Assembly (NCBI GenBank): GCA_964459515.1
Contig: CAYWML010000039.1
Location: 1 to 12,938 of the forward strand
Length of the DNA: 12,938 nt
Source of the DNA: Scatosoma sp964459515
GTDB lineage: Bacteria; Bacillota; Clostridia; Christensenellales; Borkfalkiaceae
Direction of reading: 5' to 3'
The notes below the pieces were generated by a model. The model was not told the DNA's origin. It saw nothing but the letters and a program-made list of their open reading frames with translations, and made no database searches. Position numbers and translations under genes: made by a program. Below, piece by piece: positions 1 to 7,384 of this stretch; position 1 is the stretch's first letter; each line of letters begins with the position of its first letter.

Positions 1-52
<52 letters not shown>

Positions 53-69
53 ATAACAATTACTATGCT

Positions 70-98
70 ATTATAGTGAAATTTACGGGAAAAGTCAA
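70..98 (-). promoter_or_regulatory. Sigma-A promoter of tRNA-Thr
   Basis: On the minus strand, TTGACT (98-93) and TATAAT (75-70) are separated by exactly 17 bp. The -10 box ends 17 bases before the tRNA 5' end. Near-perfect consensus fits a strongly expressed stable RNA. Confidence 0.85.
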
Positions 99-211
99 GC
101 CGAATAACCGCTTTTTGGGAAATTTTTTTGTATTTTAAGAAAAATTATACGCTATACGAAAATTTTAAGGGGAGCTACGCAAGTTTTTCGGGAAAAGCTT
201 GGCGCGCCGAT

Positions 212-240
212 TTGCTTTTTGTCGCAATACATGCTATAAT
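212..240 (+). promoter_or_regulatory. Sigma-A promoter of the ABC exporter
   Basis: TTGCTT (212-217), a 17-bp spacer and TATAAT (235-240). Transcription would start near 247, so the mRNA leader is only about 14 nt, beginning almost at the ribosome binding site AGAAGGTGA (249-256). The promoter diverges from the tRNA-Thr promoter. Nothing else is recognisable between the two promoters (99-211) apart from AT-rich sequence. Confidence 0.75.
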
Positions 241-260
241 ATCGTCAAGAAGGTGATAGC

Positions 261-1991
261 ATGGCACGATTAAAAAGATTTTTCGCATATTACAAACCGC
301 ATAAAAAAATGTTCTTGACGGACTTGCTGTGTTCTTTTACGATTTCCGTTTGCAATATGTTTTATCCTATGATAGCGCGAAACATTATGAATGATTACGT
401 TCCCAACGGCAGTTTGCGCCTGTTGTGCACATGGGCGTTGGTGCTTGCGGCTATTTATGCCTTGAAAAGCGTATTGACGTACGTAGTCGGGTATTGGGGG
501 CACGTCCTCGGCGTTCGCATTCAGGGCGATATGCGGCGCGATTTGTTTCGGCATATAGAAACGCTTCCGTTTTCCTATTTCGACGAACATCAAACGGGCG
601 GTATCATGTCGAGAATACTCAACGACTTGTTCGAGGTTTCCGAATTGGCACACCACGGTCCCGAGGATATGTTCAATTCTTTCATTTCGATTATCGGCGC
701 AATCGTAATGCTTTGTTTGATAAATCCGTGGCTCGGGCTTATTGTTTTATGCTATATCCCGTTTATGATATTTTTTGCGGCGAAGGCGCGCGCGAAAATG
801 AACGCCGCGTTTGACGAATCTCGCAAAAAAGTCGCAGAGTTGAATGCCGAAGTGGAATCTTCCGTTTCGGGCATACGAATTACGAAAGCGTATAACGCCG
901 AAAAAACGGAAGTTGAAAAATTCGACGCCGTAAACGAGCGTTTTAAGAATGCGAGGGCACGTTCCTATCGCGCGATGGGCAGTTTTCAGGCAGGTATGTC
1001 TGCGTTTAACGACTATTTATATCTTCTCGCGTTGGTTTCGGGCGGACTTTTGTTTTTCTATAACGTTATTTCCGCCCCCGATTTTACGGCTTATATTTTG
1101 TATATCACCATGCTTTTGACGCCTATTCGCACGATTATCAACCTGTTTGAACAGTTGCAGGACGGTTTAACGGGCTTCAATCGCTTTTGCGAGCTTATGG
1201 ATGCTCCGTCGGAATACGAACCGAGCGCTCCGATCGATTGTATCCCGGACGGCGATATCGAGTTTAAGCACGTTAATTTCAGTTATAACAACGGAGAGGG
1301 CAAAGGCGAAGAAGTACTCAAAGACGTAACGTTTACGGTTAAAAAAGGCGAAACGGTCGCTTTGGTAGGCTCGTCGGGCGGCGGCAAGACGACGGTGTGC
1401 CATTTGTTGCCGCGTTTCTACGTTTGTCGCGACGGGGAAATTTCTATCGGCGGCGTGCCGATAAATTCCGTTGCTACGGTTACGTTGCGCGAACAAATCG
1501 CCGTAGTATCGCAGGACGTTTTTCTCTTTGCAGGCAGTATACGGGATAATATATTGTACGGCGCGGCGACGGCTACGGAAGCGGAAATGCTGTTGGCGGC
1601 AAAGCGCGCCAATATACACGATTATGTTATGTCGTTGCCCAACGGTTACGATACGGAGGTCGGGGAACGCGGCGTAAAGCTTTCCGGCGGACAAAAGCAA
1701 CGCATTTCCATCGCAAGGGCGTTTTTGAAAAATCCGAAAATTTTGATTTTGGACGAAGCGACCAGCGCGTTGGACAACATGACGGAAATGATGATACAAA
1801 ACGCTTTATCCGAACTTTCCGTCGGACGTACGACGATTGTTGTGGCGCATCGGCTTTCCACGGTGAAAAACGCAGATCAAATTCTCGTTTTTTCGGACGG
1901 AGAAATTATCGAACGCGGAACGCACGATACGCTCGTCGGTTTGGAAGACGGATTATACGCGCGGTTATATCGTTATCAATTCAAGGAATAA
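261..1991 (+). CDS. ABC exporter half-transporter (MsbA/LmrA type, TMD fused to NBD)
   Basis: This 576-residue protein has one transmembrane domain followed by one ATPase domain, the normal size for an exporter half that works as a dimer in the cytoplasmic membrane. Hydrophobic segments lie near residues 18-40, 54-84, 142-176 and 249-290. The ATPase has Walker A GSSGGGKTT (370-378), a Q-loop around SQD (~414), the ABC signature LSGGQ (474-478), Walker B ILILDE ending at D498-E499, a D-loop SALD (502-505) and the switch histidine H530, so it should be active. The ATG at 261 has a good ribosome binding site (AGAAGGTGA). It is a single-gene unit with its own promoter and terminator and no partner half beside it, which suggests a homodimer or a partner encoded elsewhere. 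The substrate (drug, lipid or peptide) cannot be told from sequence. Confidence 0.93.
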   Translation: MARLKRFFAYYKPHKKMFLTDLLCSFTISVCNMFYPMIARNIMNDYVPNGSLRLLCTWALVLAAIYALKSVLTYVVGYWGHVLGVRIQGDMRRDLFRHIETLPFSYFDEHQTGGIMSRILNDLFEVSELAHHGPEDMFNSFISIIGAIVMLCLINPWLGLIVLCYIPFMIFFAAKARAKMNAAFDESRKKVAELNAEVESSVSGIRITKAYNAEKTEVEKFDAVNERFKNARARSYRAMGSFQAGMSAFNDYLYLLALVSGGLLFFYNVISAPDFTAYILYITMLLTPIRTIINLFEQLQDGLTGFNRFCELMDAPSEYEPSAPIDCIPDGDIEFKHVNFSYNNGEGKGEEVLKDVTFTVKKGETVALVGSSGGGKTTVCHLLPRFYVCRDGEISIGGVPINSVATVTLREQIAVVSQDVFLFAGSIRDNILYGAATATEAEMLLAAKRANIHDYVMSLPNGYDTEVGERGVKLSGGQKQRISIARAFLKNPKILILDEATSALDNMTEMMIQNALSELSVGRTTIVVAHRLSTVKNADQILVFSDGEIIERGTHDTLVGLEDGLYARLYRYQFKE

Positions 1992-2030
1992 AAAATGTCC
2001 CGAGGCGCATGCGCGCTTCGGGACGATTTT
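1990..2030. terminator. Bidirectional terminator shared by ABC exporter and tRNA-Trp
   Basis: A 12-bp stem (1997-2008 with 2013-2024, one G-T pair) closes a 4-base loop. On the plus strand it is followed by GATTTT, a short T tract for the ABC gene. On the minus strand it is followed by A and six Ts (1995-1990), a better terminator for the tRNA-Trp transcript. It fills the gap between the two convergent genes. Confidence 0.82.
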
Positions 2031-2103
2031 GGCAGGGGCTATAAGAATTGAACTCATCTCATTGGTTTTGGAGACCAAGGCACAACCACTATACCAAACC
2101 CCT
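2030..2103 (-). tRNA. trnW: tRNA-Trp(CCA), atypical D and T arms
   Basis: On the minus strand the 74-nt gene runs from 2103 to 2030 and encodes its own CCA. The acceptor stem is AGGGGTT / AGCCCCT with discriminator G. The anticodon arm TTGGT-CTCCAAA-ACCAA gives anticodon CCA (tryptophan). The acceptor AGGGG/CCCCT, discriminator G and anticodon loop match bacterial tRNA-Trp. The D arm is weak (GTAT with GTGC, two G-T pairs), the D loop is only 7 nt, the T stem ATGAG / CTTAT contains a G-T pair, and the variable region is 4 nt. It still folds as a cloverleaf and has a perfect promoter, so it is probably a functional but diverged tRNA-Trp. Confidence 0.88.
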
Positions 2104-2116
2104 AAATAACGTAGCT

Positions 2117-2145
2117 ATTATATAATAAAAAAAATCTTTTGTCAA
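2117..2145 (-). promoter_or_regulatory. Sigma-A promoter of tRNA-Trp
   Basis: On the minus strand, perfect TTGACA (2145-2140), a 17-bp spacer and perfect TATAAT (2122-2117), with the -10 box 13 bases before the tRNA 5' end. Confidence 0.88.
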
Positions 2146-2234
2146 ACGTTTTTCGGTTAAAAATAACGGAATTTTCAAGAAAAACCGTTAAAAAACGATT
2201 TTCAAAGTAAATTTCCGTCGGCACGCTAATCGAA

Positions 2235-2263
2235 TTGACTTTTTCGTATAAATCGTATAGAAT
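2235..2263 (+). promoter_or_regulatory. Sigma-A promoter of rnhA
   Basis: TTGACT (2235-2240), a 17-bp spacer and TAGAAT (2258-2263). Transcription would start near 2270, about 25 nt before the rnhA ATG. This rules out any upstream in-frame start such as the one at 2235, which lies inside the -35 box. Confidence 0.75.
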
Positions 2264-2294
2264 AAAATACAAAGCTAAGGGCAGAGGTTGCGCT

Positions 2295-2789
2295 ATGAAA
2301 AAGACGATTACGCTGTATACGGACGGGGCTTGTTCCGTAAATCCCGGGATAGGGGGGTATGCCGGAATTTTAATGTTCGGCGATATTAAAAGAGAATACA
2401 GCGGCGCGGAGAAACAGACAACGAACAACCGCATGGAGATTTTGGCGGTCATCGAAGGCTTAAAACGCTTAAAATATCCCTGCTCCGTAGACGTTTACAG
2501 CGATTCGGCGTACACGGTCAACGCTTTTCTCAACGGTTGGATTTACGCATGGAAAAAGAACGGGTGGAAAAAAGCCGATAAAAAACCCGTCCAAAATGTC
2601 GATCTGTGGGAGGAACTGTACGCTTTGACGCGCGTGCACGAAGTGCGTTTTCACAAAGTGGCAGGGCACGCCGACAACGCGATGAATAATCGCTGTGACG
2701 AGTTGGCGCGCGCCGCCGTTGTCGCCCTTCGCGGAACGCTTTCCGAGGAGGAGCTTGCCGAACTTTCTTCGTCGCATACGGAAGATTAA
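2295..2789 (+). CDS. rnhA: Ribonuclease HI
   Basis: The product is 164 residues, close to the usual ~155 of bacterial RNase HI. The enzyme cuts the RNA strand of RNA-DNA hybrids in the cytoplasm (R-loops, Okazaki primers). The start at 2295 follows AGAGG (2283-2287) and begins the typical first strand MKKTITLYTDGA. The metal-binding carboxylates are all present: D10, E48, D70 and D135 (E. coli D10/E48/D70/D134), and H125 corresponds to the flexible-loop histidine. The NPG motif (16-18) and the WxxAWKKNGW-type handle region (82-91) are also visible. About 15 extra acidic residues form the C-terminal tail. It has its own promoter and no obvious terminator before the next gene. Confidence 0.96.
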   Translation: MKKTITLYTDGACSVNPGIGGYAGILMFGDIKREYSGAEKQTTNNRMEILAVIEGLKRLKYPCSVDVYSDSAYTVNAFLNGWIYAWKKNGWKKADKKPVQNVDLWEELYALTRVHEVRFHKVAGHADNAMNNRCDELARAAVVALRGTLSEEELAELSSSHTED

Positions 2790-2838
2790 AGGCAAAAAAC
2801 GAAAAAAACTTATATTTCGCCGAGAAAAAGCCATACTA

Positions 2839-2880
2839 TATAATAACACCGCGCTATTGCGACGTTTGTTGTTGCGCGGT
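2839..2880 (+). promoter_or_regulatory. Possible -10 box and leader hairpin of the DedA-type gene
   Basis: TATAAT at 2839-2844 has no good -35 partner (TTCGCC at the 17-bp position). Just downstream ACCGCGC (2848-2854) pairs with GCGCGGT (2874-2880), and the loop can form an inner stem GCGAC / GTTGT with G-T pairs. No T run follows the hairpin, so it is not a convincing rnhA terminator. It may be a leader structure. Confidence 0.4.
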
Positions 2881-2907
2881 ATTGTCTATATAAAGGATAG
2901 ATCGGTT

Positions 2908-3885
2908 ATGCGAAGTAGTAAAAAGACGAACGAGAACGAGCGCGAGAATACGAGGCGTATTATTCTCGTTCTTTTTATATTTTCGTTGCTTTGCGGCGTA
3001 TTCGGCGTGCTTTGTTTGAACGGATTGCGGCGTATTTATCCGTTGAAGGGCTTTTTTCTCCTTTCGGTCGTGTACGGCACGGGAATAATCGGCGTGTATT
3101 TATGGGGTGTATGGATGGCGTTACGCGGAAAAACGAGCGGCGTTCGTATGCTTATCGGCGTTTACGTTTGCGCGCTTTTTCTCTTTCTATTATTTATTCT
3201 GTTGGAAAGAACGGGATTTTTTGGCGTATTGCGAAATAAGGAACGGCTTGCGGCGTATCTCCGAGGCGCAGGCGCGTGGATGCCGCTTGCGTATATAACG
3301 CTACAATTTTTACAAGTAGTCGTTTTGCCAGTCCCGGGGATAGTCAGCACGATGGCGGGCGTTGCGCTTTTCGGTGCATTTTCTACCATGCTGTACAGCA
3401 TGATCGGTATTCTTGCCGGATCGATCGCGGCGTTTTTTATCGGGCGAAAGTTCGGCGGAAAAGCCGCCTCGTGGATCGTCGGGGAGAAAACCTTGCAAAA
3501 ATGGCAAGAGAAATTAAAGGGGAAGGATAATTTCTTTTTGACGGTCATGTTCCTTTTGCCTCTGTTTCCCGACGACGTTTTGTGTTTCGTGGCAGGCTTA
3601 TCTTCGATGTCCGCAAAATTTTTTTTGATAATGATTACGATAACGCGCTTCGTAAGTATAGCGTGCACGTGCTACGCGGCGGATTGGTTTCCGTTAAGCA
3701 CGCGCGGCGGCAGATTTGCGTGGTTGGCTTTTTTGATTGCAGGCGTATTGCTCGCATGGTTGTTTTATAAGTATTTCGAGAAAAATTTCACGCGTTTTCC
3801 GAAAAAACTGTCTTCCGAGAAAATGCGCGCCGCGCACAAAGCGCGGAAGAAAAAAACGAAAAAAAAGATTTTACGAAAAACTTGA
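2908..3885 (+). CDS. DedA/TVP38/TMEM64 (VTT domain) family membrane protein
   Basis: The 325-residue protein starts at the ATG at 2908, preceded by AAAGGA (2892-2897). Upstream in-frame codons overlap rnhA and encode an implausible Arg-rich, non-membrane stretch. Hydrophobic segments are at about 18-38, 48-72 and 80-99. The VTT region follows (about residues 118-250), with GIxxGSxxAFFIGRKFGG around 165-184 and LPLFPDD around 217-223. Families with this domain are polytopic membrane proteins, several of which are linked to lipid scrambling or envelope homeostasis. The two to three extra N-terminal membrane segments and the very basic Lys/Arg-rich tail (last ~25 residues) are additions to the core domain. 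A specific function cannot be assigned. Confidence 0.85.
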   Translation: MRSSKKTNENERENTRRIILVLFIFSLLCGVFGVLCLNGLRRIYPLKGFFLLSVVYGTGIIGVYLWGVWMALRGKTSGVRMLIGVYVCALFLFLLFILLERTGFFGVLRNKERLAAYLRGAGAWMPLAYITLQFLQVVVLPVPGIVSTMAGVALFGAFSTMLYSMIGILAGSIAAFFIGRKFGGKAASWIVGEKTLQKWQEKLKGKDNFFLTVMFLLPLFPDDVLCFVAGLSSMSAKFFLIMITITRFVSIACTCYAADWFPLSTRGGRFAWLAFLIAGVLLAWLFYKYFEKNFTRFPKKLSSEKMRAAHKARKKKTKKKILRKT

Positions 3886-3905
3886 TTGCAACACTTGCAA
3901 TTTTT
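3885..3905 (+). promoter_or_regulatory. 17-bp palindrome overlapping the -35 box: operator or weak terminator
   Basis: ATTGCAACACTTGCAAT (3885-3901) is a perfect 7-bp inverted repeat around CAC. Its right arm contains the -35 box of the next promoter, as an operator would. It also starts within the DedA-type stop codon and runs into five Ts (3901-3905), as a weak intrinsic terminator would. The low GC of the stem favours the operator reading. Confidence 0.5.
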
Positions 3906-3923
3906 ACGGCTTTGGAGTATAAT
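3895..3923 (+). promoter_or_regulatory. Sigma-A promoter of the decarboxylase operon
   Basis: TTGCAA (3895-3900), a 17-bp spacer and perfect TATAAT (3918-3923). The start site would be near 3930, leaving a leader of about 74 nt before the first gene. The leader has no recognisable riboswitch. Confidence 0.75.
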
Positions 3924-4003
3924 GTTATTTGGTAAAAGTTGTCGAAAATGCATATTTTTTACGGCGCATGGACGGCAAAAGAAAAATCTTAGAAGGAGAG
4001 AGC

Positions 4004-5371
4004 ATGGATAAAATTCAATTATTGCAGGAGCGAAAAGCGAAGATCGCCGCGGCAAGCAAATCCGTTCGCGCGGATATTGCCGCATTGATTGACGAAAACA
4101 GCTTTGTCGAGTTGTCTGCATTTAGTTTTTCAAAAAATGAATTTTATAACGAAGAGATTGCAGGCGAGGGCGTCGTCACGGGTTTTGCGACCATAAACGA
4201 TAGTCCCGTTTATATCGTCGCGCAAAATTTCGAGGCGTTGCAAGGCGGCGTATCGAAAGCGGCGTGCGATAAGATCGTAAAGTGTATCGATTTGGCGGAG
4301 CAAAACGCAACGCCGATTTTGTACGTTTTGAACACGCACGGCGTGCAGGTAGGCGAAGGCGTCACCGTATTGGAGGGCTTGGCGAACGTATTGCGCCGTA
4401 GCGCGCGTTTGAAAGGCATCACCGTGCAGTACGCGTTGATCAACGGTGACGTGTACGGTTCGGCGGCTATTCTTGCCGCCACGGCAGACGTTTGCTTCTT
4501 CATGGAAAAGAAGAGCGTGCTTGCCGTCAACAGTCCTTTCGTACTGTCGGCGAAAGCAGGGAAAAATCTTCCGAAAGAAGAGGTCGGCGGTATCGACGCG
4601 TTGACGGAAGCGGGGCTGGCTTCGATTTCCGTATCGTCGCTCGCCGCAGTAAAGGAAAAAATTTCCGAAATCAACGCTTACCTTTCGCAACCGATGATCG
4701 ACGCGGAATTGAACGCGAGCGTTCCAGCCTTAAACGAGAGCGTATCGGCAGAAGGAATTTTGCGTATTTTCGAATCCTACGTAGAGCTTGGCAAAACTTG
4801 CGCTTCGGAAGTGCGCACGGTGCTCGGACGTATCGGCGGCATTTCCGTGGCGGCAGTCGTTTTCGACGGAAAAGAAGAAGCCGTTGCGTTGACGGAAAAC
4901 AACCTTGCGAAGATTAAAGCGTTTGCCGAATTTTCCGCATGTTATAACTTGCCGTTCGTAACTTTCGCGGACGTGCAGGGGCTGTTGCCTTGCGCTTGCG
5001 TAAACAATAGCCGCGCCATGCGTATTATCGGCGAATATTTGAATGCTATGGAGGCTATCGATACGGCAAAGCTTGCCGTCGTGTACAATCGCGCTATCGG
5101 TTTGGGGTATTCGTTGTTTGCCTCCAAATCCGCAGGCTTCGATTACGCGTGTGCTTTCGCAAACGCGCAGATCGCTTTGTTCGACGGAGCAAAAGGCGCG
5201 CAGATCGAGCTGGGCGGCACTTGCTCGGATAAAGCCGCGTTGGCTGCGCGCTACGCGGACGAAAACGCCGATCCGATCCATGCGGCGAAAGACGGCTATA
5301 TCGACGCGATTATAGAACCGCAGTTCGTAAAACAACATCTCGTTGCTTCTTTGCAAATGTTGATGCGGTAA
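4004..5371 (+). CDS. Divergent biotin-dependent acyl-CoA carboxyltransferase (MmdA / transcarboxylase 12S-like)
   Basis: The start at 4004 follows GAAGGAGAG (3992-4000) and gives 455 residues, shorter than the ~510 usual for this family. The family moves a carboxyl group between an acyl-CoA and biotin using two crotonase-like domains. The N domain is recognisable from IDENSFVEL (29-37), GEGVVTGFATI (54-64) and GGVSKAACDKIVKCIDLA (81-98); the C domain from LPFVTFADVQGLLP (316-329) and the ASKSAGFDYACAFANAQIA stretch after 373. The oxyanion-hole motifs are altered. The usual SGGAR is THGVQ (111-115), one residue shorter. The usual GPCAGGAVY is GDVYGSAAI (148-156). The usual YGGAY is IGLGY (365-369). 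It may use an unusual acyl substrate, act structurally, or have lost activity. It is the first gene of the operon, 14 nt before oadG. Confidence 0.82.
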   Translation: MDKIQLLQERKAKIAAASKSVRADIAALIDENSFVELSAFSFSKNEFYNEEIAGEGVVTGFATINDSPVYIVAQNFEALQGGVSKAACDKIVKCIDLAEQNATPILYVLNTHGVQVGEGVTVLEGLANVLRRSARLKGITVQYALINGDVYGSAAILAATADVCFFMEKKSVLAVNSPFVLSAKAGKNLPKEEVGGIDALTEAGLASISVSSLAAVKEKISEINAYLSQPMIDAELNASVPALNESVSAEGILRIFESYVELGKTCASEVRTVLGRIGGISVAAVVFDGKEEAVALTENNLAKIKAFAEFSACYNLPFVTFADVQGLLPCACVNNSRAMRIIGEYLNAMEAIDTAKLAVVYNRAIGLGYSLFASKSAGFDYACAFANAQIALFDGAKGAQIELGGTCSDKAALAARYADENADPIHAAKDGYIDAIIEPQFVKQHLVASLQMLMR

Positions 5372-5385
5372 CGGGAGGGCGCGCT

Positions 5386-5769
5386 ATGTTGGCAAATTTA
5401 TTGAGTGCGGCAACGTCGGACGCGGCGAACGAGTCCTCTAAAATCATTACGCGCGTAGGTATCGGCGAGGCGTCGTTAGACGCGTTGATTGGGCTGATCG
5501 TCGTGTTTTTGGGAATTGCGTTTTTGATATTCGTCGTTTGGGGCGCAGGAAAGATTACGGCTGCTTTTGCGGAGAAACTTTCCGCTAAAATGGCAACGCT
5601 CGCCGCGCAAGAGGCGGAGCTGCCACCGTCGATTTCCGCGGCGGAAAGCACGGCTGAGGACGGCGTATCGGAAGAGACAGTCGCTGTGATTACGGCGGCT
5701 TTGACGGCGTATTACCAAACGAATGCGCCTGCGTGCGAATTTACGGTAAAAAGAATTAAGAGAATTTAA
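5386..5769 (+). CDS. oadG: Na+-pumping decarboxylase small membrane subunit (OadG / MmdD type)
   Basis: The product is 127 residues with ribosome binding site GGGAGG (5373-5378). One strong membrane helix spans about residues 30-52, followed by a basic/polar segment, an Ala/Glu/Ser-rich linker and a C-terminal helix EETVAVITAALTAYY with a basic end (VKRIKRI). This order (single helix, flexible linker, conserved C-terminal helix) is typical of the gamma/delta subunits. They hold the carboxyltransferase and biotin carrier against the membrane pump and help assemble the complex. Small subunits of this class are poorly conserved, so the call leans on topology plus position between the carboxyltransferase and biotin carrier genes. 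Confidence 0.83.
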   Translation: MLANLLSAATSDAANESSKIITRVGIGEASLDALIGLIVVFLGIAFLIFVVWGAGKITAAFAEKLSAKMATLAAQEAELPPSISAAESTAEDGVSEETVAVITAALTAYYQTNAPACEFTVKRIKRI

Positions 5770-5781
5770 GGAGAGAAGAAT

Positions 5782-6147
5782 ATGCGTAATTTTATCATCA
5801 CGGTAAACGGTAAATCTTATGAAGTGGGCGTCGAAGAAGTCGGCGCGAGCGGCGCAACGGTTGCAACACCCGTAACACCCGTTGCTAAAACGGCGGAATC
5901 GCCGAAAGCGGCTGCAACGCCGTCAGCTCCTGCCGAGGGCGAAAAACTTCTTTCTCCCTTCCCCGGGTTAATCAAAGGCTTGCTCGTTGCGGACGGCGCG
6001 ACGGTAAAAGCAAACCAACCGATTTTGGTGTTGGAAGCGATGAAGATGGACAACGACATCACCGCGCCTTGCGACGGCGTAGTGCATTTCCAAGTGGCGA
6101 AGGGCGCGACCGTGGAATCGGACGCCGTGCTTGCGGTTATCGCTTAA
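5782..6147 (+). CDS. Biotin carrier protein of the decarboxylase (1.3S / MmdC-like)
   Basis: The 121-residue protein has a short N-terminal strand region (NFIITVNGKSYEV), a flexible Ala/Pro/Thr linker (about 22-55) and a C-terminal biotinyl domain. The biotin attachment site is EAMKM with K88 as the modified lysine. SPFPGLI (58-64) stands where many carriers have AP-MPG. Carboxybiotin on this arm would travel from the carboxyltransferases to the membrane pump. Its ribosome binding site AAGGAGAG (5768-5775) overlaps the oadG stop codon, which suggests coupled translation. It is the only biotin carrier in the operon, so both carboxyltransferases probably share it. Confidence 0.93.
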   Translation: MRNFIITVNGKSYEVGVEEVGASGATVATPVTPVAKTAESPKAAATPSAPAEGEKLLSPFPGLIKGLLVADGATVKANQPILVLEAMKMDNDITAPCDGVVHFQVAKGATVESDAVLAVIA

Positions 6148-6168
6148 AAGCTCGATAAGGAGTAACGG

Positions 6169-7365
6169 ATGATGTTGAACAACTTGTTGGCAAACGTCGG
6201 CGAAATGTTCCGTAATCTTTGGCAAAATTCGGGATTGTATAGCGGAACTTGGGAAAACTACGTTATGCTTCTCGTTTCTTTCGTTTTAATGTACCTTGCC
6301 ATTGTAAAGAAGTTCGAGCCGCTTTTGCTTTTACCGATTGCTTTCGGTATGTTTTTAATCAATCTTCCCGGAGCATACGACGTACTTTGGGGTACGTATC
6401 CGGAAGGTGCGGAGCATGTTTATGAAAACGTTGAAAACAGAGGCTTGCTTTGGTATTTGTTTTACGGGGTAGAGCATGTTATCTATCCGCCGCTTATTTT
6501 CCTCGGTATCGGCGCAATGACCGATTTCGGTCCGTTGATTTCCAATCCGAAAAGTATGCTGATCGGTGCGGCGGCGCAGCTCGGTATTTTCCTTACGTTG
6601 ATCGGCGCGGTCGTGTTGGGCTTCGATCTTGCGGCTGCTTGCTCCATTGCAATCATCGGCGGCGCAGACGGTCCTACGGCTATCTACGTAACGCAGGTAT
6701 TGGCGAAGTTTACCGATGAAAATTTGCTTTCCGCAATCGCGGTTGCGGCGTATTCGTATATGGCGTTGATCCCCATTATTCAAAAGCCGCTTATGAAGCT
6801 TATCGTCCCGAAAAAAGAACGGCAGATCAAGATGAAGCCGTTGCGCAAGGTCAGCAAAGCGGAGAAGATAATATTCCCCGTGCTCGTCACCTTGGTCGTG
6901 GGCTGTTTGTTGCCAGACGCAGTGCCGCTTCTCGGCATGTTGATGCTCGGTAACTTGTTGAAAGAATCGGGCGTATGCGATCGGCTCTCTTCGCAGGCGC
7001 AAAACGGACTTATGAATACGATTACGATTTTCCTCGGCGTATCCGTAGGCTGTAAGGCATACGGCGGAACGTTTTTGACGTTCGGCACGTTGAAGATTAT
7101 CGCTTTAGGTTTGGTGGCGTTCTGTTGCGGTACTATCGGCGGTTTGTTGATGGGCAGGCTGATGTGCAAGCTTTCTAAGGGCAAAATCAATCCGCTTATC
7201 GGTAGCGCAGGCGTGTCTGCGGTGCCTATGGCGGCGCGCATTTCCGAGGACGTCGGGCGCGAAGAAGATCCCAACAATCACTTGCTTATGCACGCAATGG
7301 GGCCTAACGTCGCCGGCGTAATCGGCTCGGCGATAGCGGCAGGCTTCCTGATTTCGTTATTTTGA
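6169..7365 (+). CDS. oadB: Carboxybiotin decarboxylase, Na+ pump beta subunit (OadB/MmdB/GcdB)
   Basis: The 398-residue integral membrane protein decarboxylates carboxybiotin and uses the energy to export Na+. AAGGAG (6157-6162) precedes two adjacent ATGs; the first (6169) is taken. The signature GGADGPTAI contains D167, equivalent to the essential aspartate D203 of Klebsiella OadB. NPLIGSAGVSAVPMAAR gives N341, G345 and S350, matching the functionally tested N373, G377 and S382 of that protein with a constant offset. Many hydrophobic segments fill the rest. Length and motifs fit the shorter beta subunits of Firmicutes. With these residues intact the pump should be functional, so the complex probably produces a Na+ gradient. 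Confidence 0.95.
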   Translation: MMLNNLLANVGEMFRNLWQNSGLYSGTWENYVMLLVSFVLMYLAIVKKFEPLLLLPIAFGMFLINLPGAYDVLWGTYPEGAEHVYENVENRGLLWYLFYGVEHVIYPPLIFLGIGAMTDFGPLISNPKSMLIGAAAQLGIFLTLIGAVVLGFDLAAACSIAIIGGADGPTAIYVTQVLAKFTDENLLSAIAVAAYSYMALIPIIQKPLMKLIVPKKERQIKMKPLRKVSKAEKIIFPVLVTLVVGCLLPDAVPLLGMLMLGNLLKESGVCDRLSSQAQNGLMNTITIFLGVSVGCKAYGGTFLTFGTLKIIALGLVAFCCGTIGGLLMGRLMCKLSKGKINPLIGSAGVSAVPMAARISEDVGREEDPNNHLLMHAMGPNVAGVIGSAIAAGFLISLF

Positions 7366-7384
7366 TTTGAGGTTATAAGATACT

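Noticed and set aside
270..656. Long open frame on the minus strand inside the ABC exporter gene
   Set aside because: Shadow of the real gene: no ribosome binding site, low-complexity basic translation and no family resemblance.
2146..2234. Inverted repeats (AACGG ... CCGTT) in the AT-rich gap before rnhA
   Set aside because: Only 5 bp arms in A/T-rich sequence, expected by chance; nothing else recognisable there.
2695..2907. Upstream extension of the DedA-type gene into rnhA
   Set aside because: The 71 extra codons overlap rnhA, give an Arg-rich non-membrane stretch, and the ATG at 2908 has its own ribosome binding site.
3929..4003. Upstream extension of the 12S-like carboxyltransferase
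   Set aside because: It begins at the predicted transcription start and lies before the excellent GAAGGAGAG site that serves the ATG at 4004.
4730..5356. 208-codon open frame opposite the 12S-like carboxyltransferase
   Set aside because: It mirrors a well-supported gene with strong family motifs; the antisense translation shows no domain and has no start signals.
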